NCBI GenBank assembly: GCA_016744185.1
Contig: JADGEY010000014.1
Span: 343-37,679 of the forward strand
Direction of reading: 5' to 3'
From: Emcibacteraceae bacterium
GTDB taxonomy: Bacteria > Pseudomonadota > Alphaproteobacteria > Sphingomonadales > Emcibacteraceae
Length of the DNA stretch: 37,337 bases
Shown here: positions 1 to 9,792 of the stretch, one piece after another
Numbering within the stretch: the first letter of the stretch is position 1
How the letters are laid out: every line of letters begins with the position of its first letter
Translations under genes and position numbers: made by a program
The notes under the pieces: model-generated
The model's database searches: none
What the model was told of the DNA's origin: nothing
The model's input: the letters and a program-made list of their open reading frames with translations, nothing else

Positions 1-21
1 AACTTCGCCTTTTTTAAAGTT

Positions 22-1587
22 TTATTGTTTTTGAATGATTTTGGTTAAATGAGGCAATTCTTTCATAAAATCTTTTAAGGTCATTTTTGCAATATTCTCA
101 TCCGAAGTATCCATATCAGTTGAAATAGCAAAAACAAAAGACTCTAAATTCCCTGATAATAGCTTTGCTTTCATACCAAGAAATTTAACCCTGTAATCTT
201 TACTTTCAATCTGACCATCAACAATATACCAGTAATAAACTAGTCTATATTGACCTTTTAAATGCAAAATATTAACGCCTATATTATATATTTTTTCATT
301 TATTTTAATGATTTCTTGACCATAAGAAGAAATTTCCCACGGAGGATTTGCAATTTTATTGCCCCAACGAATAAGTTCATGGTTTTTATCTTGGTATAAA
401 AAGAATGCTGTATATAGATCAACCTTTTGGTTTTTATATGATTGATATTTTTTTAATATTTCCTGTGAATGACCTATAAAAATAGGTTTCCACAATTTAT
501 CTTTTTTAATTTCTTGCCAATTATTAATCAGCTTTAATGAGATTCTAACTTCTTTTATATTTTTATATCTATCATTAATTATTGTAGAGTAAGCAGGTGC
601 AACCATAAGAAAAACAATTGCAAAAGCAGATGTTTTAAAATATTTAGTAAATTTTGATGGTTTATTAGATAACCAATATGGGTCTTCTAAATTAATATAA
701 GTATCATGAATATTTCTATTGGCAAAAAGAATAGAAATTCCAATAAAAACCAAAAGAACAACAGCAAAAAACACCCATCCATAAACAAGATGATCCACCC
801 CCGTTGCATATTCTATTCCCCAATAATGACCAATAAGAACAAGTCCTGTTGCTCTAATGCTATTTGCAATTAAAGGAACTAAAATAGAAAGAAAAACAAC
901 AACAACCTGACGTGCAAAAGTTTTATAAAATAAATTGCTCATCAAAAGCCCAAGTGCAAAAGTTGCAACCATAAAACGAAGACCCGCACAGGCCTGTGCA
1001 ACATGAAACTTACCTTCTGGAATAGTTAGAAAAAGCCCTTCCACATAAACGGGTATATCAAATATGTCTAAAATAACAATAATGAAATCTTTTGTAAATT
1101 CTTGCAAAAAAGGAATTAAAAAATCACCAAAAGGTACTAAAAGCAAGAGATATAAAAAAGGAAAAAGAAAAGCTCGAATAACTTTTATTCCAAAAACAGT
1201 AAATAACCCCCCTTGAAACATTAGAATTAACCCAAAATGCCTAAAGACATTAATATTAACCACGTCCCCTAAAAGCCATAATAAACTACTGGCAAATATT
1301 ATAAATACCCCCCAAAAACTAGGCGTGGGTAAGATTTGTTTGAAAATAATACGCCGTTCATATACAATATAAGCTGCCATTGGAATAATTAAAAGGCAAT
1401 GATTAAAAGTTGGAATATTCCACCAAATTTCAAACATTTCACTTGCCGTTCCCCAGAATGAGGCAATTAAAAAAAGACTTAAAAACCCAGCCCAAGAACA
1501 AGCCCACTTCCATTGCCTCCTATGCTCTTTATTCGCATTTTGTATTTTTAAATCTTCTTGGTTAAATCCGCCCTGAGTATCTACCAT
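22..1587 (-). CDS. xrtA: Exosortase A (XrtA) with C-terminal EpsI-type domain
   Basis: Multi-TM protein with the exosortase Cys (ACAGLRF), Arg (NSIRATG) and His (DHLVYGW) motifs, followed by a soluble EpsI-like C-terminal region; last gene of an XrtA-type EPS operon. Confidence 0.93.
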   Translation of the reverse strand: MVDTQGGFNQEDLKIQNANKEHRRQWKWACSWAGFLSLFLIASFWGTASEMFEIWWNIPTFNHCLLIIPMAAYIVYERRIIFKQILPTPSFWGVFIIFASSLLWLLGDVVNINVFRHFGLILMFQGGLFTVFGIKVIRAFLFPFLYLLLLVPFGDFLIPFLQEFTKDFIIVILDIFDIPVYVEGLFLTIPEGKFHVAQACAGLRFMVATFALGLLMSNLFYKTFARQVVVVFLSILVPLIANSIRATGLVLIGHYWGIEYATGVDHLVYGWVFFAVVLLVFIGISILFANRNIHDTYINLEDPYWLSNKPSKFTKYFKTSAFAIVFLMVAPAYSTIINDRYKNIKEVRISLKLINNWQEIKKDKLWKPIFIGHSQEILKKYQSYKNQKVDLYTAFFLYQDKNHELIRWGNKIANPPWEISSYGQEIIKINEKIYNIGVNILHLKGQYRLVYYWYIVDGQIESKDYRVKFLGMKAKLLSGNLESFVFAISTDMDTSDENIAKMTLKDFMKELPHLTKIIQKQ

Positions 1588-1590
1588 TGA

Positions 1591-2634
1591 TTATCCCAAA
1601 GACTTTGAAATTAAAGGACCGATTAAGTTTGCCACAGGCAATGGAATTTTACGCCAAATTTTAATCATCAAGCCATATTTTGGATTTAAGGGATTAATTT
1701 CAGGGATTTTTTGTTCTTTTTTTAAGTGAAATTCATAATTCATTGGAGCTGGCTTGAAACCCCAATTTTTTTTAAATTTAAAAGCTCCTGTTCCATCTTT
1801 CGACCTTCCAAAATTAAATATTTTCATCCCTCTTTTTGAAACGGCACGTTCCATAACAGCCCAATACATAAAATCATTTGCCGCAAAAATTCTAGCTTCA
1901 TGACTTCCTCCCCCATAATAAGGGGCAACCTCATCTTTAAAATAAAAACTCATAACGCTAGAAAGAGCTTTTCCTTCTTTTGTGACAATTGTTAAAATTT
2001 CACAATCCTCTTTAAATTCTTCCTTAAGAGCAATAAATAACTTTTTTGGGAAAACAGGTGTGCCAAGATTTCTTACTGATTGAGAATATAAATCATAAAT
2101 TCGAGTAACATCATGATCTATTTCTGCTTTAAGTCCAAAATTAATGCCTTTTCGCACCATCGCTCTCTGCTTCCTTGGAATACAGAGCATGTTTTCTTCA
2201 TTATTTTCAGAAAGAACTTTACAAAATGATGAATAAATATCTTCTTTAACAGCCCAAGATTTTCTATTTTTAAAGCCACTACGAGATTCTAAAAAATTTA
2301 CATTTAGAGAGTTTGAAATTTTAATAGCCTCATCATCCATCATTTCAAGAATAGAAAGATCATTATAAAGCGGCCCTCCACCCGTTGAAAATGCAACAGA
2401 GATTAATGATTTACCAAAAAGAATACTGCTTACATAAATAAGAGGAAAAACGCCCAGAATACAGCCCTCTTCATTCTGCACATAAATATAATAAAGCCTA
2501 TGCTTCATTGACTTATGAACCGCACGCCCCCATCCAGACATATGATAGATTGTACCTTTTTCATGGGATAGTACATATTCATCCCATAGGGTATAATCTT
2601 TGTGAATTTCAAGAATCTTAACCCTCATTCGCAA
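1591..2634 (-). CDS. FemAB-like protein, XrtA/PEP-CTERM system-associated (GNAT fold)
   Basis: FemAB-like features (YYGGGSHEAR, FNFGRSKDGTGAFKFKKNWGF) and position next to xrtA. Confidence 0.88.
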   Translation of the reverse strand: MRMRVKILEIHKDYTLWDEYVLSHEKGTIYHMSGWGRAVHKSMKHRLYYIYVQNEEGCILGVFPLIYVSSILFGKSLISVAFSTGGGPLYNDLSILEMMDDEAIKISNSLNVNFLESRSGFKNRKSWAVKEDIYSSFCKVLSENNEENMLCIPRKQRAMVRKGINFGLKAEIDHDVTRIYDLYSQSVRNLGTPVFPKKLFIALKEEFKEDCEILTIVTKEGKALSSVMSFYFKDEVAPYYGGGSHEARIFAANDFMYWAVMERAVSKRGMKIFNFGRSKDGTGAFKFKKNWGFKPAPMNYEFHLKKEQKIPEINPLNPKYGLMIKIWRKIPLPVANLIGPLISKSLG

Positions 2635-3527
2635 GCCTCTTCATCACCCTTTTCTAAAAAAACATCTGCCATTGGTGCCCAGTTAAAATCGATCAATAAT
2701 CTTTGTATTTTATGTTCCATTTGCTGAATATTCACATAATGTCTAAATTTTGATTTTAATGTTGCTTTTTTTATGAGGGGTTGAGTTTTATCTATTTCCC
2801 ATGGATGAAAATAAAAAACACACGGACGCTTATCTCGGTTATTGACTTTTTTCATTGCATAGCGGCTTAAAACATAAGGCAATAATCTAAAAAAACCGCC
2901 CCCCCCACATGGTGTTTTCTTACCAAACGCCATAACTGTCGTCACAGGGATTTCTAAAAAATCATTCCCCTCTATGGGATTAAAAGAAAACCTTGGAGCA
3001 TTAGGCATTCCATAATGGTCATGTTTAATTGGATAAACGCTTGAACTATAAATATAGCCAGCCTCTATTAAAGCATCGAACGCCCAAAGATTATCTTCAC
3101 CAATAGAAAAACTAGGCGCTCTATAGCCCAAAATTTTAACACCCGAAATATCTTCTAATATTTTTTTTGAAGAACAAATATCTTCTAAAAAACCATCTGG
3201 AGTTTGATTTGAAGCACGTAAATGCCCATAACCATGGCTTGCAAGTTCATGCCCCCCCTTGATAATTTTTTTAAGAACATCTGGATAATTTTTTGCAATC
3301 CAGCCTAATGTAAAAAAAGTCGCTTTAATATTACAATCATCGAAAAGCATCAAAATTCTATCAATATTTTTTTCAATATGGCATGGGAAACTATCCCAAT
3401 CGTCAGGAGAAATAACATTTTCAAAAGCACCAACTTGAAAATAATCTTCTACATCAACAGTCATAGCATTGGTGATAAGGCTTTTATCTCTAAGCCCTCG
3501 GGGCTTTTTTTTGCGTGCTAATACCAT
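2625..3527 (-). CDS. XrtA-associated polysaccharide deacetylase (NodB-like)
   Basis: TVDVEDYFQV, ATFFTLGWIA, HELASHGYGH, GYRAPSFSI and PCGGGGFFRLLPY motifs; overlaps the FemAB ORF. Confidence 0.93.
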   Translation of the reverse strand: MVLARKKKPRGLRDKSLITNAMTVDVEDYFQVGAFENVISPDDWDSFPCHIEKNIDRILMLFDDCNIKATFFTLGWIAKNYPDVLKKIIKGGHELASHGYGHLRASNQTPDGFLEDICSSKKILEDISGVKILGYRAPSFSIGEDNLWAFDALIEAGYIYSSSVYPIKHDHYGMPNAPRFSFNPIEGNDFLEIPVTTVMAFGKKTPCGGGGFFRLLPYVLSRYAMKKVNNRDKRPCVFYFHPWEIDKTQPLIKKATLKSKFRHYVNIQQMEHKIQRLLIDFNWAPMADVFLEKGDEEACE

Positions 3528-3529
3528 GT

Positions 3530-4555
3530 TTATTTATGTTTAATATCATTTTTTAGCCAAACAGATACTAAATCTAATACACCTTTAATTGTTTCATCAT
3601 GTAACTTTACATATTTTTCTAATCTTACAACTCTATCTTCAATATCCTCATAACCCTGCGGTTTTTTATATGGATGAATTGTTTTTTTATGAAGCTCATT
3701 CGCTAAAACGTCAATAGGGTTATCAATATCTCCCCCCGGAATATCAAGTTTCATATCATTTATAACTTCAATGACCATTTCACCTGTAATTTTATAGGTT
3801 TCTTCTATTGCTCCAAAAAGTAAAATGCGTGAACAAAGAGTGTTTAATTTCCTAGGAACGCCGCCTGTGTTTTCATAAATATGTTCAAACGCCTCTTCTT
3901 CAAAATTAAGTTTCTCTTCCGTCCATCCAACAAGCGTTAAACGGTAAAATATATAATCTTTTGTTTCTTCAAATGTCATGGCTTGTAAGTGATGTGTTGC
4001 AATGACACGTTGACGCAATTGTTCTAAAGCAGGGTCAAAAGCCCATTTTTCCCTGAATTCTGGCTGCCCTATAAGAAAGGTTTGAAGCAAAGCTGTTTCA
4101 CCAATTTGAAAATTTGACAGCATTCTTAACTCTTCTAATGCATCTGTCGGAAGGTTCTGAGCTTCATCAACAAGAAGTAATGCTTTCTTACCAGACGCAT
4201 AACATTCTTGAAAAAATACTTCTAAATTTTTCAGTAATAAAGCCTTATCAAGCCCCGATATTTCAAGATTAAAAGCACTTGCAACCATTCGCAGAGCAGT
4301 ATCTTCTGAGAATATTGTTGTTACGATTTTTGCAACAACAAATTTATCTTCATCAAGTTCTTCTATCAGCTTGCTTACAAGTGTCGTCTTGCCTGCTCCG
4401 ATTTCACCTGTAATAATAATAAAGCCTTCACCTTGGTTAAGACCAAACTTTAAATAAACCATAGCTTTATGGTGAGTTTTACTATCAAAATAAAATTTTG
4501 GATCAGGCGTTAATTTAAAAGGCTTTCCTGTAAAATCATAAAATTCTGAATACAT
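3530..4555 (-). CDS. XrtA-associated AAA ATPase (ExeA/GspA-like)
   Basis: MYSEFYDFTGKPFKLTPDPKFYF start, Walker A GEIGAGKTT, Walker B ALLLVDEAQNL. Confidence 0.93.
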   Translation of the reverse strand: MYSEFYDFTGKPFKLTPDPKFYFDSKTHHKAMVYLKFGLNQGEGFIIITGEIGAGKTTLVSKLIEELDEDKFVVAKIVTTIFSEDTALRMVASAFNLEISGLDKALLLKNLEVFFQECYASGKKALLLVDEAQNLPTDALEELRMLSNFQIGETALLQTFLIGQPEFREKWAFDPALEQLRQRVIATHHLQAMTFEETKDYIFYRLTLVGWTEEKLNFEEEAFEHIYENTGGVPRKLNTLCSRILLFGAIEETYKITGEMVIEVINDMKLDIPGGDIDNPIDVLANELHKKTIHPYKKPQGYEDIEDRVVRLEKYVKLHDETIKGVLDLVSVWLKNDIKHK

Positions 4556-4577
4556 GTTATTAATTTACCTGTAATAA

Positions 4578-6026
4578 TTAAAACTCTCTTTTGACCCCAA
4601 AAGAGATATAATTAATATCTCGGTTAAGATAGCTTTCAATAGCGCCTATTCTTTTAGAATGCGTATAGTTCAAACTTAAAGATGTTCTATCTGCTACATT
4701 ATAGGAAAAAGATGCAGAACCTGTTAACAATGTATCAATATCACCCGTTTTTTTAATCTTAATTCTATTAATTCCTGCCGAAAGATTTAATTTTAATCTT
4801 TTACCTAATGCTCGGTTTAAACCTGCTGTCATATTAATATGTTTTTGGCTTCTGTTTATGTCTTCTGAATTATGGCTTGCATAACTTCCGCGAATATAAA
4901 AGTCTGTTCGCCCTCTTTTTGTATTTAAGTTTACGGCAATAACTTCATATTTTGTAAAACCATCAAAGCCAAGAGTCGAGCCATCAATATTATTTGGATT
5001 TAACGGACTATTATTGCCATCATATTCAATCGCTTGAAAAGTTGTCAGTAAATTATTATAGGAAACACTAAGGCTTGAACTTTCTGAAAATCTATAGAAA
5101 AATTCTGCGCTATAAGTGTTATTTCTATTTTGCCGCCCAAATCTTGCCGATAAAGACGTTTTTGGACCTGGGGTAAATCTAAAACCAATGTCCCAAATCA
5201 TTCCCTTAAAATCAGCAAAATGAGACCCCGTAATATTATTCTGGAAACCGGCACTTCCTAAAAGTGAAAAGAACCTACTAAATTGATAATTCGCATCGAA
5301 GCGAAAGATTGAATTTTTAATCAGTCTTTCCCCTCCAAAAATATTTGAGAATCGTGCTTTTTCTTCTGAATGATTTGCAGAGAGAGCCCAGCCAAATTTC
5401 TTGAAATCTTCCCCACTTGAAAGAACAGCAGAATAATTATGCCTATGATTTGATTGTGGCTTAGAGTTTTCAAGACGTGCAAATCTTAAAAGATTAAAAT
5501 TATAACCAACCTTTATTTGAGCGAAATTTCCAAAATAATGCTGGATATATGGGTTTACTTGATAAGATTGCACCGTTCTTCTATTCTTCGAACGAGCCGC
5601 ATCAAAATAAGAGATCGCTTTTCTACGGTCAATATATCTTTTATTTATTCGAGCATAACCATTAAGAAAAAAGAAACCTTCAATAAGCTCACCTGAAATA
5701 TTAGCATTTAAATTATGGCTTCCCTCCGTTTTATTGCCTTTAGACTGGGGGTAATAAGTTAAATTATAGGTATAATTAACACTCGCCATTAATTTTGGGC
5801 TAGACCAATATAAAATTGCTTCAGGGATGATTTGTGTAATGAAATCACCTTCACTATTCAGAGAATCAATATCTACATGATCAGTGTAGGTTTCTTTTAC
5901 TTGCAATTTAAATTTTAAAGATTTTTCTTTAGAATCTTTAGATTCTTGTGCAGAAGCTTGACTTGGCATAATAAATGCTGCCATTAAAAGACAAGATACA
6001 ATTGCAGATTTTTTATTTTTACACAC
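4578..6026 (-). CDS. XrtA-associated outer-membrane beta-barrel protein (TIGR03016-like)
   Basis: Signal peptide, VKETYTDHVDIDS, many amphipathic beta strands ending in aromatic VKREF; operon context. Confidence 0.82.
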   Translation of the reverse strand: MCKNKKSAIVSCLLMAAFIMPSQASAQESKDSKEKSLKFKLQVKETYTDHVDIDSLNSEGDFITQIIPEAILYWSSPKLMASVNYTYNLTYYPQSKGNKTEGSHNLNANISGELIEGFFFLNGYARINKRYIDRRKAISYFDAARSKNRRTVQSYQVNPYIQHYFGNFAQIKVGYNFNLLRFARLENSKPQSNHRHNYSAVLSSGEDFKKFGWALSANHSEEKARFSNIFGGERLIKNSIFRFDANYQFSRFFSLLGSAGFQNNITGSHFADFKGMIWDIGFRFTPGPKTSLSARFGRQNRNNTYSAEFFYRFSESSSLSVSYNNLLTTFQAIEYDGNNSPLNPNNIDGSTLGFDGFTKYEVIAVNLNTKRGRTDFYIRGSYASHNSEDINRSQKHINMTAGLNRALGKRLKLNLSAGINRIKIKKTGDIDTLLTGSASFSYNVADRTSLSLNYTHSKRIGAIESYLNRDINYISFGVKREF

Positions 6027-6044
6027 TATAAAACACCTTCATTT

Positions 6045-6944
6045 TTAAAAATTATAACCATAATAACTACCAAATTTTTTCTTCCCGACAGGAAAGCGCG
6101 CCTTATTCAAAATCAAATTAATGTTTGGACACCCACTCATTAAAGATAGGGCTTCCGTTAATTCTGATTCATTTGTTTTTTCTGCCTCTACAACAAAGAC
6201 AACCTGACCAACATTAAGCGCAATAACAGGCGCAGAACTACTTGCGAGCACAGGTGAGCTATCAATAATAATAACTCTGTCATGATAACGCTCGGCTAAT
6301 TCATCAATAATGTCACCCATACGGCTACTGGCTAAAAGCTCCGTTGTTAAACTATGGTTTTTCCCAGCAGGTAAAATTGTTAGATTTGGAATATTTGTTC
6401 GAAGCAAACAATCTCCAATATTCATTGTCTTATCTTCAATAATATCAATAAGTCCTTTACCATCATTTGCCCCCATATACTTAAGAACATCTGGTTTTGC
6501 TACATCAGCATCAATCAACATCACAGTAAGATCACGCTCTTTTGCAATACTCAAGGCAAGACTAACAGCACTAAAGGTTTTTCCTTCATTAGGTTTAGAA
6601 GATGTCACCATAATAATATTACCACGATCATCGTGTTTTTTATTTCTTTTCGTAAAAGCATTTAAGAGCAATTGGCGTTTGATAAGGCGAAATTCCTCTG
6701 AAGTCATTGAGTTTTTTTGGTTCATTACAAGAATATTATTACTTGTTAATTCATCAACATTAATGATTAAATCTTTTTCATTGCTTTCTTGAGTATCTTT
6801 TTTTGTGTTTTTAATTTTTTCTGTTTTTTCAATAAGAGAGGTTTGTTTTCTTTTTGAGCCTAAACCGATTTCAATTTTGTTTTCCTGCTTTAAAAGCTCT
6901 TCCCGAACCTTTGTTTTTGCTGCAGCTTTTTCAATTATACTCAT
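6045..6944 (-). CDS. XrtA-associated tyrosine autokinase (BY-kinase)
   Basis: SSKPNEGKTF (Walker A), VMLIDADVAKPDV (Walker A'), VIIIDSSPVL (Walker B), C-terminal Tyr cluster SYYGYNF. Confidence 0.92.
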   Translation of the reverse strand: MSIIEKAAAKTKVREELLKQENKIEIGLGSKRKQTSLIEKTEKIKNTKKDTQESNEKDLIINVDELTSNNILVMNQKNSMTSEEFRLIKRQLLLNAFTKRNKKHDDRGNIIMVTSSKPNEGKTFSAVSLALSIAKERDLTVMLIDADVAKPDVLKYMGANDGKGLIDIIEDKTMNIGDCLLRTNIPNLTILPAGKNHSLTTELLASSRMGDIIDELAERYHDRVIIIDSSPVLASSSAPVIALNVGQVVFVVEAEKTNESELTEALSLMSGCPNINLILNKARFPVGKKKFGSYYGYNF

Positions 6945-6956
6945 TGCAAATACTTC

Positions 6957-8531
6957 TTATTCAATAATATTAATGTTGTAATGAAAATAAATACTAAAAT
7001 ATACGACAATAGCGCAAAGAACAAGGCTCCCAAATAAAAGGAAGAACACCATTAAACTCTTTTTTTGTCTTTTTATATCTTCATCTGTAGAAATAACAGA
7101 AACACTTCCTAAAACTGGAAAGCCATAAGTTTCACGTAATTTGCTTTCCGAAGAAAATGTTGAATAGATTTGACTTAAAAGAAAGGCGATAACAACGCCA
7201 ACGACAAGCCCCATAAACAATGTACCAAATACAAGCAATGCTCGTTTAGGACTACTTGGTTCACGAGCAATTTTTGAAGGGTCAAGCGTTTTAAACATCA
7301 CCCTATCATTTGTATCAAGATCTATTGAAATTTTAGTGGTCTCTCTGCTCTTCAAAAAACCATCATATGTTTTTTTAATAATTCCATAATCACGGTTTAA
7401 ACGTTGATATTCAGCTTCAATTTCAGGGGCTCTAATTGCTAAAGAATTTAATTTATTACTAAAATTACTCTCTTCAACTAACTTCGATTGAAGGCTAGCC
7501 GTTTTACCTTCTATTCTTCTAAGTTCATTCATGATTTTTAAATAATCAGGGTTTCTAATTGCGCCTGTTTTTTTAGATAGCCCGCTTTCATCGCCTGTTT
7601 TCAGCGCTTGTTTAAATTCTTCATCTTCCTTTTTTGCTTGTTTCTTTAGAAGTTTTATTTGTTTTAAAAGCATGAGTACATCAGGGTGTTTGTTTTTTCT
7701 GCCAATGGCATAATAATCATTAAGTTTACTTTCCATATCTTCAAGCCGTCTCAAAAGAGCACTAGAGGCACTTGTCGCATTTGAAGAAGAACGAGCCATT
7801 ATATATTTAGGAACGTCTTTAAGCTGCTTTTCATAAGTTTTCTTCTCTGCATTTAAGGCTTTAATATCCCGACGTGTTTTTGCCTCGTTTTTTTTGCTAT
7901 TTTGCATTTTAGTAAAGAAATTGCCACTTTCTGCGAAAACAATCATATTTTTTTGTCTAAAACTTAATTTATTCTCTTCGGCAATATTAAGTTTATCTTC
8001 ATAAATTGAAATCTGTTGTTCAATGAAATTTAATGCTACATTACTACCTATACGGGTATTGTTAATTTCTTGTTCTGAAAAAATATCAATTAAGCCCTGA
8101 ACAATATCTCTTGCATCTACAGGGTTGTTATCTTCATAACTAATAGTAAAAATATTATTTCCCTGAACCTCGATTGAAACGTTTTTCTGGATAGTTTCAA
8201 TTAATTTTTCTTTTTCTTCATCCGTTTCAAGTCTTAAATATAAGTCAGTCTTACGAAGAAGCTTTGAGATATTTTTATAGCTTGTTAATGTACGGTGCAT
8301 AACCATAATTTTACCATATGGATTATTATCGATAGCCATACCTTTCATTAAAGGTCGTAAAACACTTTCAGCATCAATCAATACGCGTGCCTGAGATTGG
8401 TATCTATTTGGCATCTGCGATATAAACGTCCAACCGATAACGGATATAGTCCAAGCAGCCGCCAGAGCATAAAACCGTTTTTTCCAAACTTCATATGCCA
8501 GAGTTATGATTAAATGATATATCTCGCCCAT
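6957..8531 (-). CDS. XrtA-associated polysaccharide chain-length determinant (Wzz domain)
   Basis: N- and C-terminal TM segments, Wzz-like N-terminus (PNRYQSQARVLIDAESVL), long coiled coil, PSSPKRALLVFGTLFMGLVVGVVIAF. Confidence 0.9.
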   Translation of the reverse strand: MGEIYHLIITLAYEVWKKRFYALAAAWTISVIGWTFISQMPNRYQSQARVLIDAESVLRPLMKGMAIDNNPYGKIMVMHRTLTSYKNISKLLRKTDLYLRLETDEEKEKLIETIQKNVSIEVQGNNIFTISYEDNNPVDARDIVQGLIDIFSEQEINNTRIGSNVALNFIEQQISIYEDKLNIAEENKLSFRQKNMIVFAESGNFFTKMQNSKKNEAKTRRDIKALNAEKKTYEKQLKDVPKYIMARSSSNATSASSALLRRLEDMESKLNDYYAIGRKNKHPDVLMLLKQIKLLKKQAKKEDEEFKQALKTGDESGLSKKTGAIRNPDYLKIMNELRRIEGKTASLQSKLVEESNFSNKLNSLAIRAPEIEAEYQRLNRDYGIIKKTYDGFLKSRETTKISIDLDTNDRVMFKTLDPSKIAREPSSPKRALLVFGTLFMGLVVGVVIAFLLSQIYSTFSSESKLRETYGFPVLGSVSVISTDEDIKRQKKSLMVFFLLFGSLVLCAIVVYFSIYFHYNINIIE

Positions 8532-8636
8532 TCATTCATGCTTTCTTAATTATTATAAATTTACAAAATCCAAAACTACTACTAAATTTTGTAACGATAA
8601 CTATCCGAACAAATTATATAGTATTTCTTAAAAAAC

Positions 8637-8677
8637 ACTTAAAAGTTGAAAATATATAAAACATTCAACTTTTAAGT
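8637..8677 (-). terminator. Stem-loop with downstream T-run between wza-like and chain-length genes (attenuator or terminator candidate)
   Basis: Perfect 14-bp inverted repeat ACTTAAAAGTTGAA (8637-8650) / TTCAACTTTTAAGT (8664-8677), 13-nt loop; the minus strand continues GTTTTTT. AT-rich stem. Confidence 0.55.
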
Positions 8678-8715
8678 ATGGTTTTGCCAACCGTTTTTTT
8701 TCAGCACCTTAAAGC

Positions 8716-9426
8716 TTAAAAGAAGCTTTCCGGAATGATAATCACGTCGCCAGGCTCAATTTTAACATTGGCGGAAACATCACCATCTTTCAAAAGATCA
8801 TCAATTCTAATACGATATTCAAATTGCTTCCCATCAACCACACGGGCTAAGGTTGCTCTATTCCCTGCTGCGAAGTCAGTCACGCCGCCAACAGAAATCA
8901 TAACATCAAGTAATGTCATATTTGCTCTATATGGGATTGCTTGAGGGGACGCCGCTGAACCAACGATACGAACTTGCTGTGCATAAGGCCCATTAAAGTC
9001 CGAAACAATAACTGTTACAATTGGGTTTTCAATATAATCACCAAGCTGTTTTTCAATATCACGTGCAAGCTGCGTTGGGGTTTTCCCCGTTGCAGGCATA
9101 TCATGAATAAGCGGCACAGAGAAACGTCCATCGGGACGAACAATTACATTCGTTGTTAGCTCTGGTGTTTTCCAAACAAAAATTTGCAATTGATCACCTG
9201 GACCAACAACATATAATTTTTCTGAAGGACCTTCACTCATTGATACAAATGATGCAGATGGAAGTTCACCGTCTTTATTTCCGCCGCCACATGCAGCAAG
9301 AAGCAAGAGGACGCAAAGAGCAAGAGCTTTTGTTAAACTTTTAATAACTATTCTCATTTTAAACATTTTATACTTTACCTTAATAGTTTTTATATTTTGA
9401 TTTTTGGTCATTAAATTTCTAGTCAT
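8716..9426 (-). CDS. XrtA-associated polysaccharide export lipoprotein (Wza-like); true start probably M21 (9366) or M24 (9357)
   Basis: Lipobox LLLAACGGG, YVVGPGDQLQIFVW SLBB/Poly_export domain, PGDVIIIPESFF terminus. Signal peptide starts about MRIVIKSLTKALAL. Confidence 0.92.
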   Translation of the reverse strand: MTRNLMTKNQNIKTIKVKYKMFKMRIVIKSLTKALALCVLLLLAACGGGNKDGELPSASFVSMSEGPSEKLYVVGPGDQLQIFVWKTPELTTNVIVRPDGRFSVPLIHDMPATGKTPTQLARDIEKQLGDYIENPIVTVIVSDFNGPYAQQVRIVGSAASPQAIPYRANMTLLDVMISVGGVTDFAAGNRATLARVVDGKQFEYRIRIDDLLKDGDVSANVKIEPGDVIIIPESFF

Positions 9427-9435
9427 TTAATGACC
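9406..9435. promoter_or_regulatory. Inverted repeat just upstream of the likely wza start (operator candidate)
   Basis: GGTCATTAAA (9406-9415) / TTTAATGACC (9426-9435), perfect 10-bp arms, 10-nt spacer containing an extra AGTCA half-site. Confidence 0.45.
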
Positions 9436-9680
9436 AACATAACTTTTATCTTAATAGTTTTTTAAATAACTTTGAGTAATTTCCACTTTTTTCTGCAAAA
9501 CAATCATTACTCACTCCAATTAATCGCATTATTAACAGATATATTATATCATTTAAAGCTATGATTTAATAAATTAGAGTTAATCTTCCTAAAATATTAC
9601 TAAATTTTTAAATATATTTTAATTCTTTTAATTATTATCTTCTCATCCAAAAAAACACTTTTTAATATTCGCAATAAAAT

Positions 9681-9706
9681 CATAGATTTAATATATTAAA
9701 CCTATG
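9681..9706. promoter_or_regulatory. 26-bp near-perfect palindrome in the intergenic region upstream of the EPS operon
   Basis: CATAGATTTAATATATTAAACCTATG: 12 of 13 positions per arm are complementary. Confidence 0.45.
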
Positions 9707-9792
9707 ACCCTTAGTAGTGCCTTGCCTGTATTGTACAATAAAATTATTTAGAAGTACATAATATACTAATATTAACCATAAATAATTTTAAA

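Noticed and set aside
6310-6792. 160-aa plus-strand ORF
   Set aside because: Wholly antisense to the well-supported tyrosine kinase; no recognisable domain.
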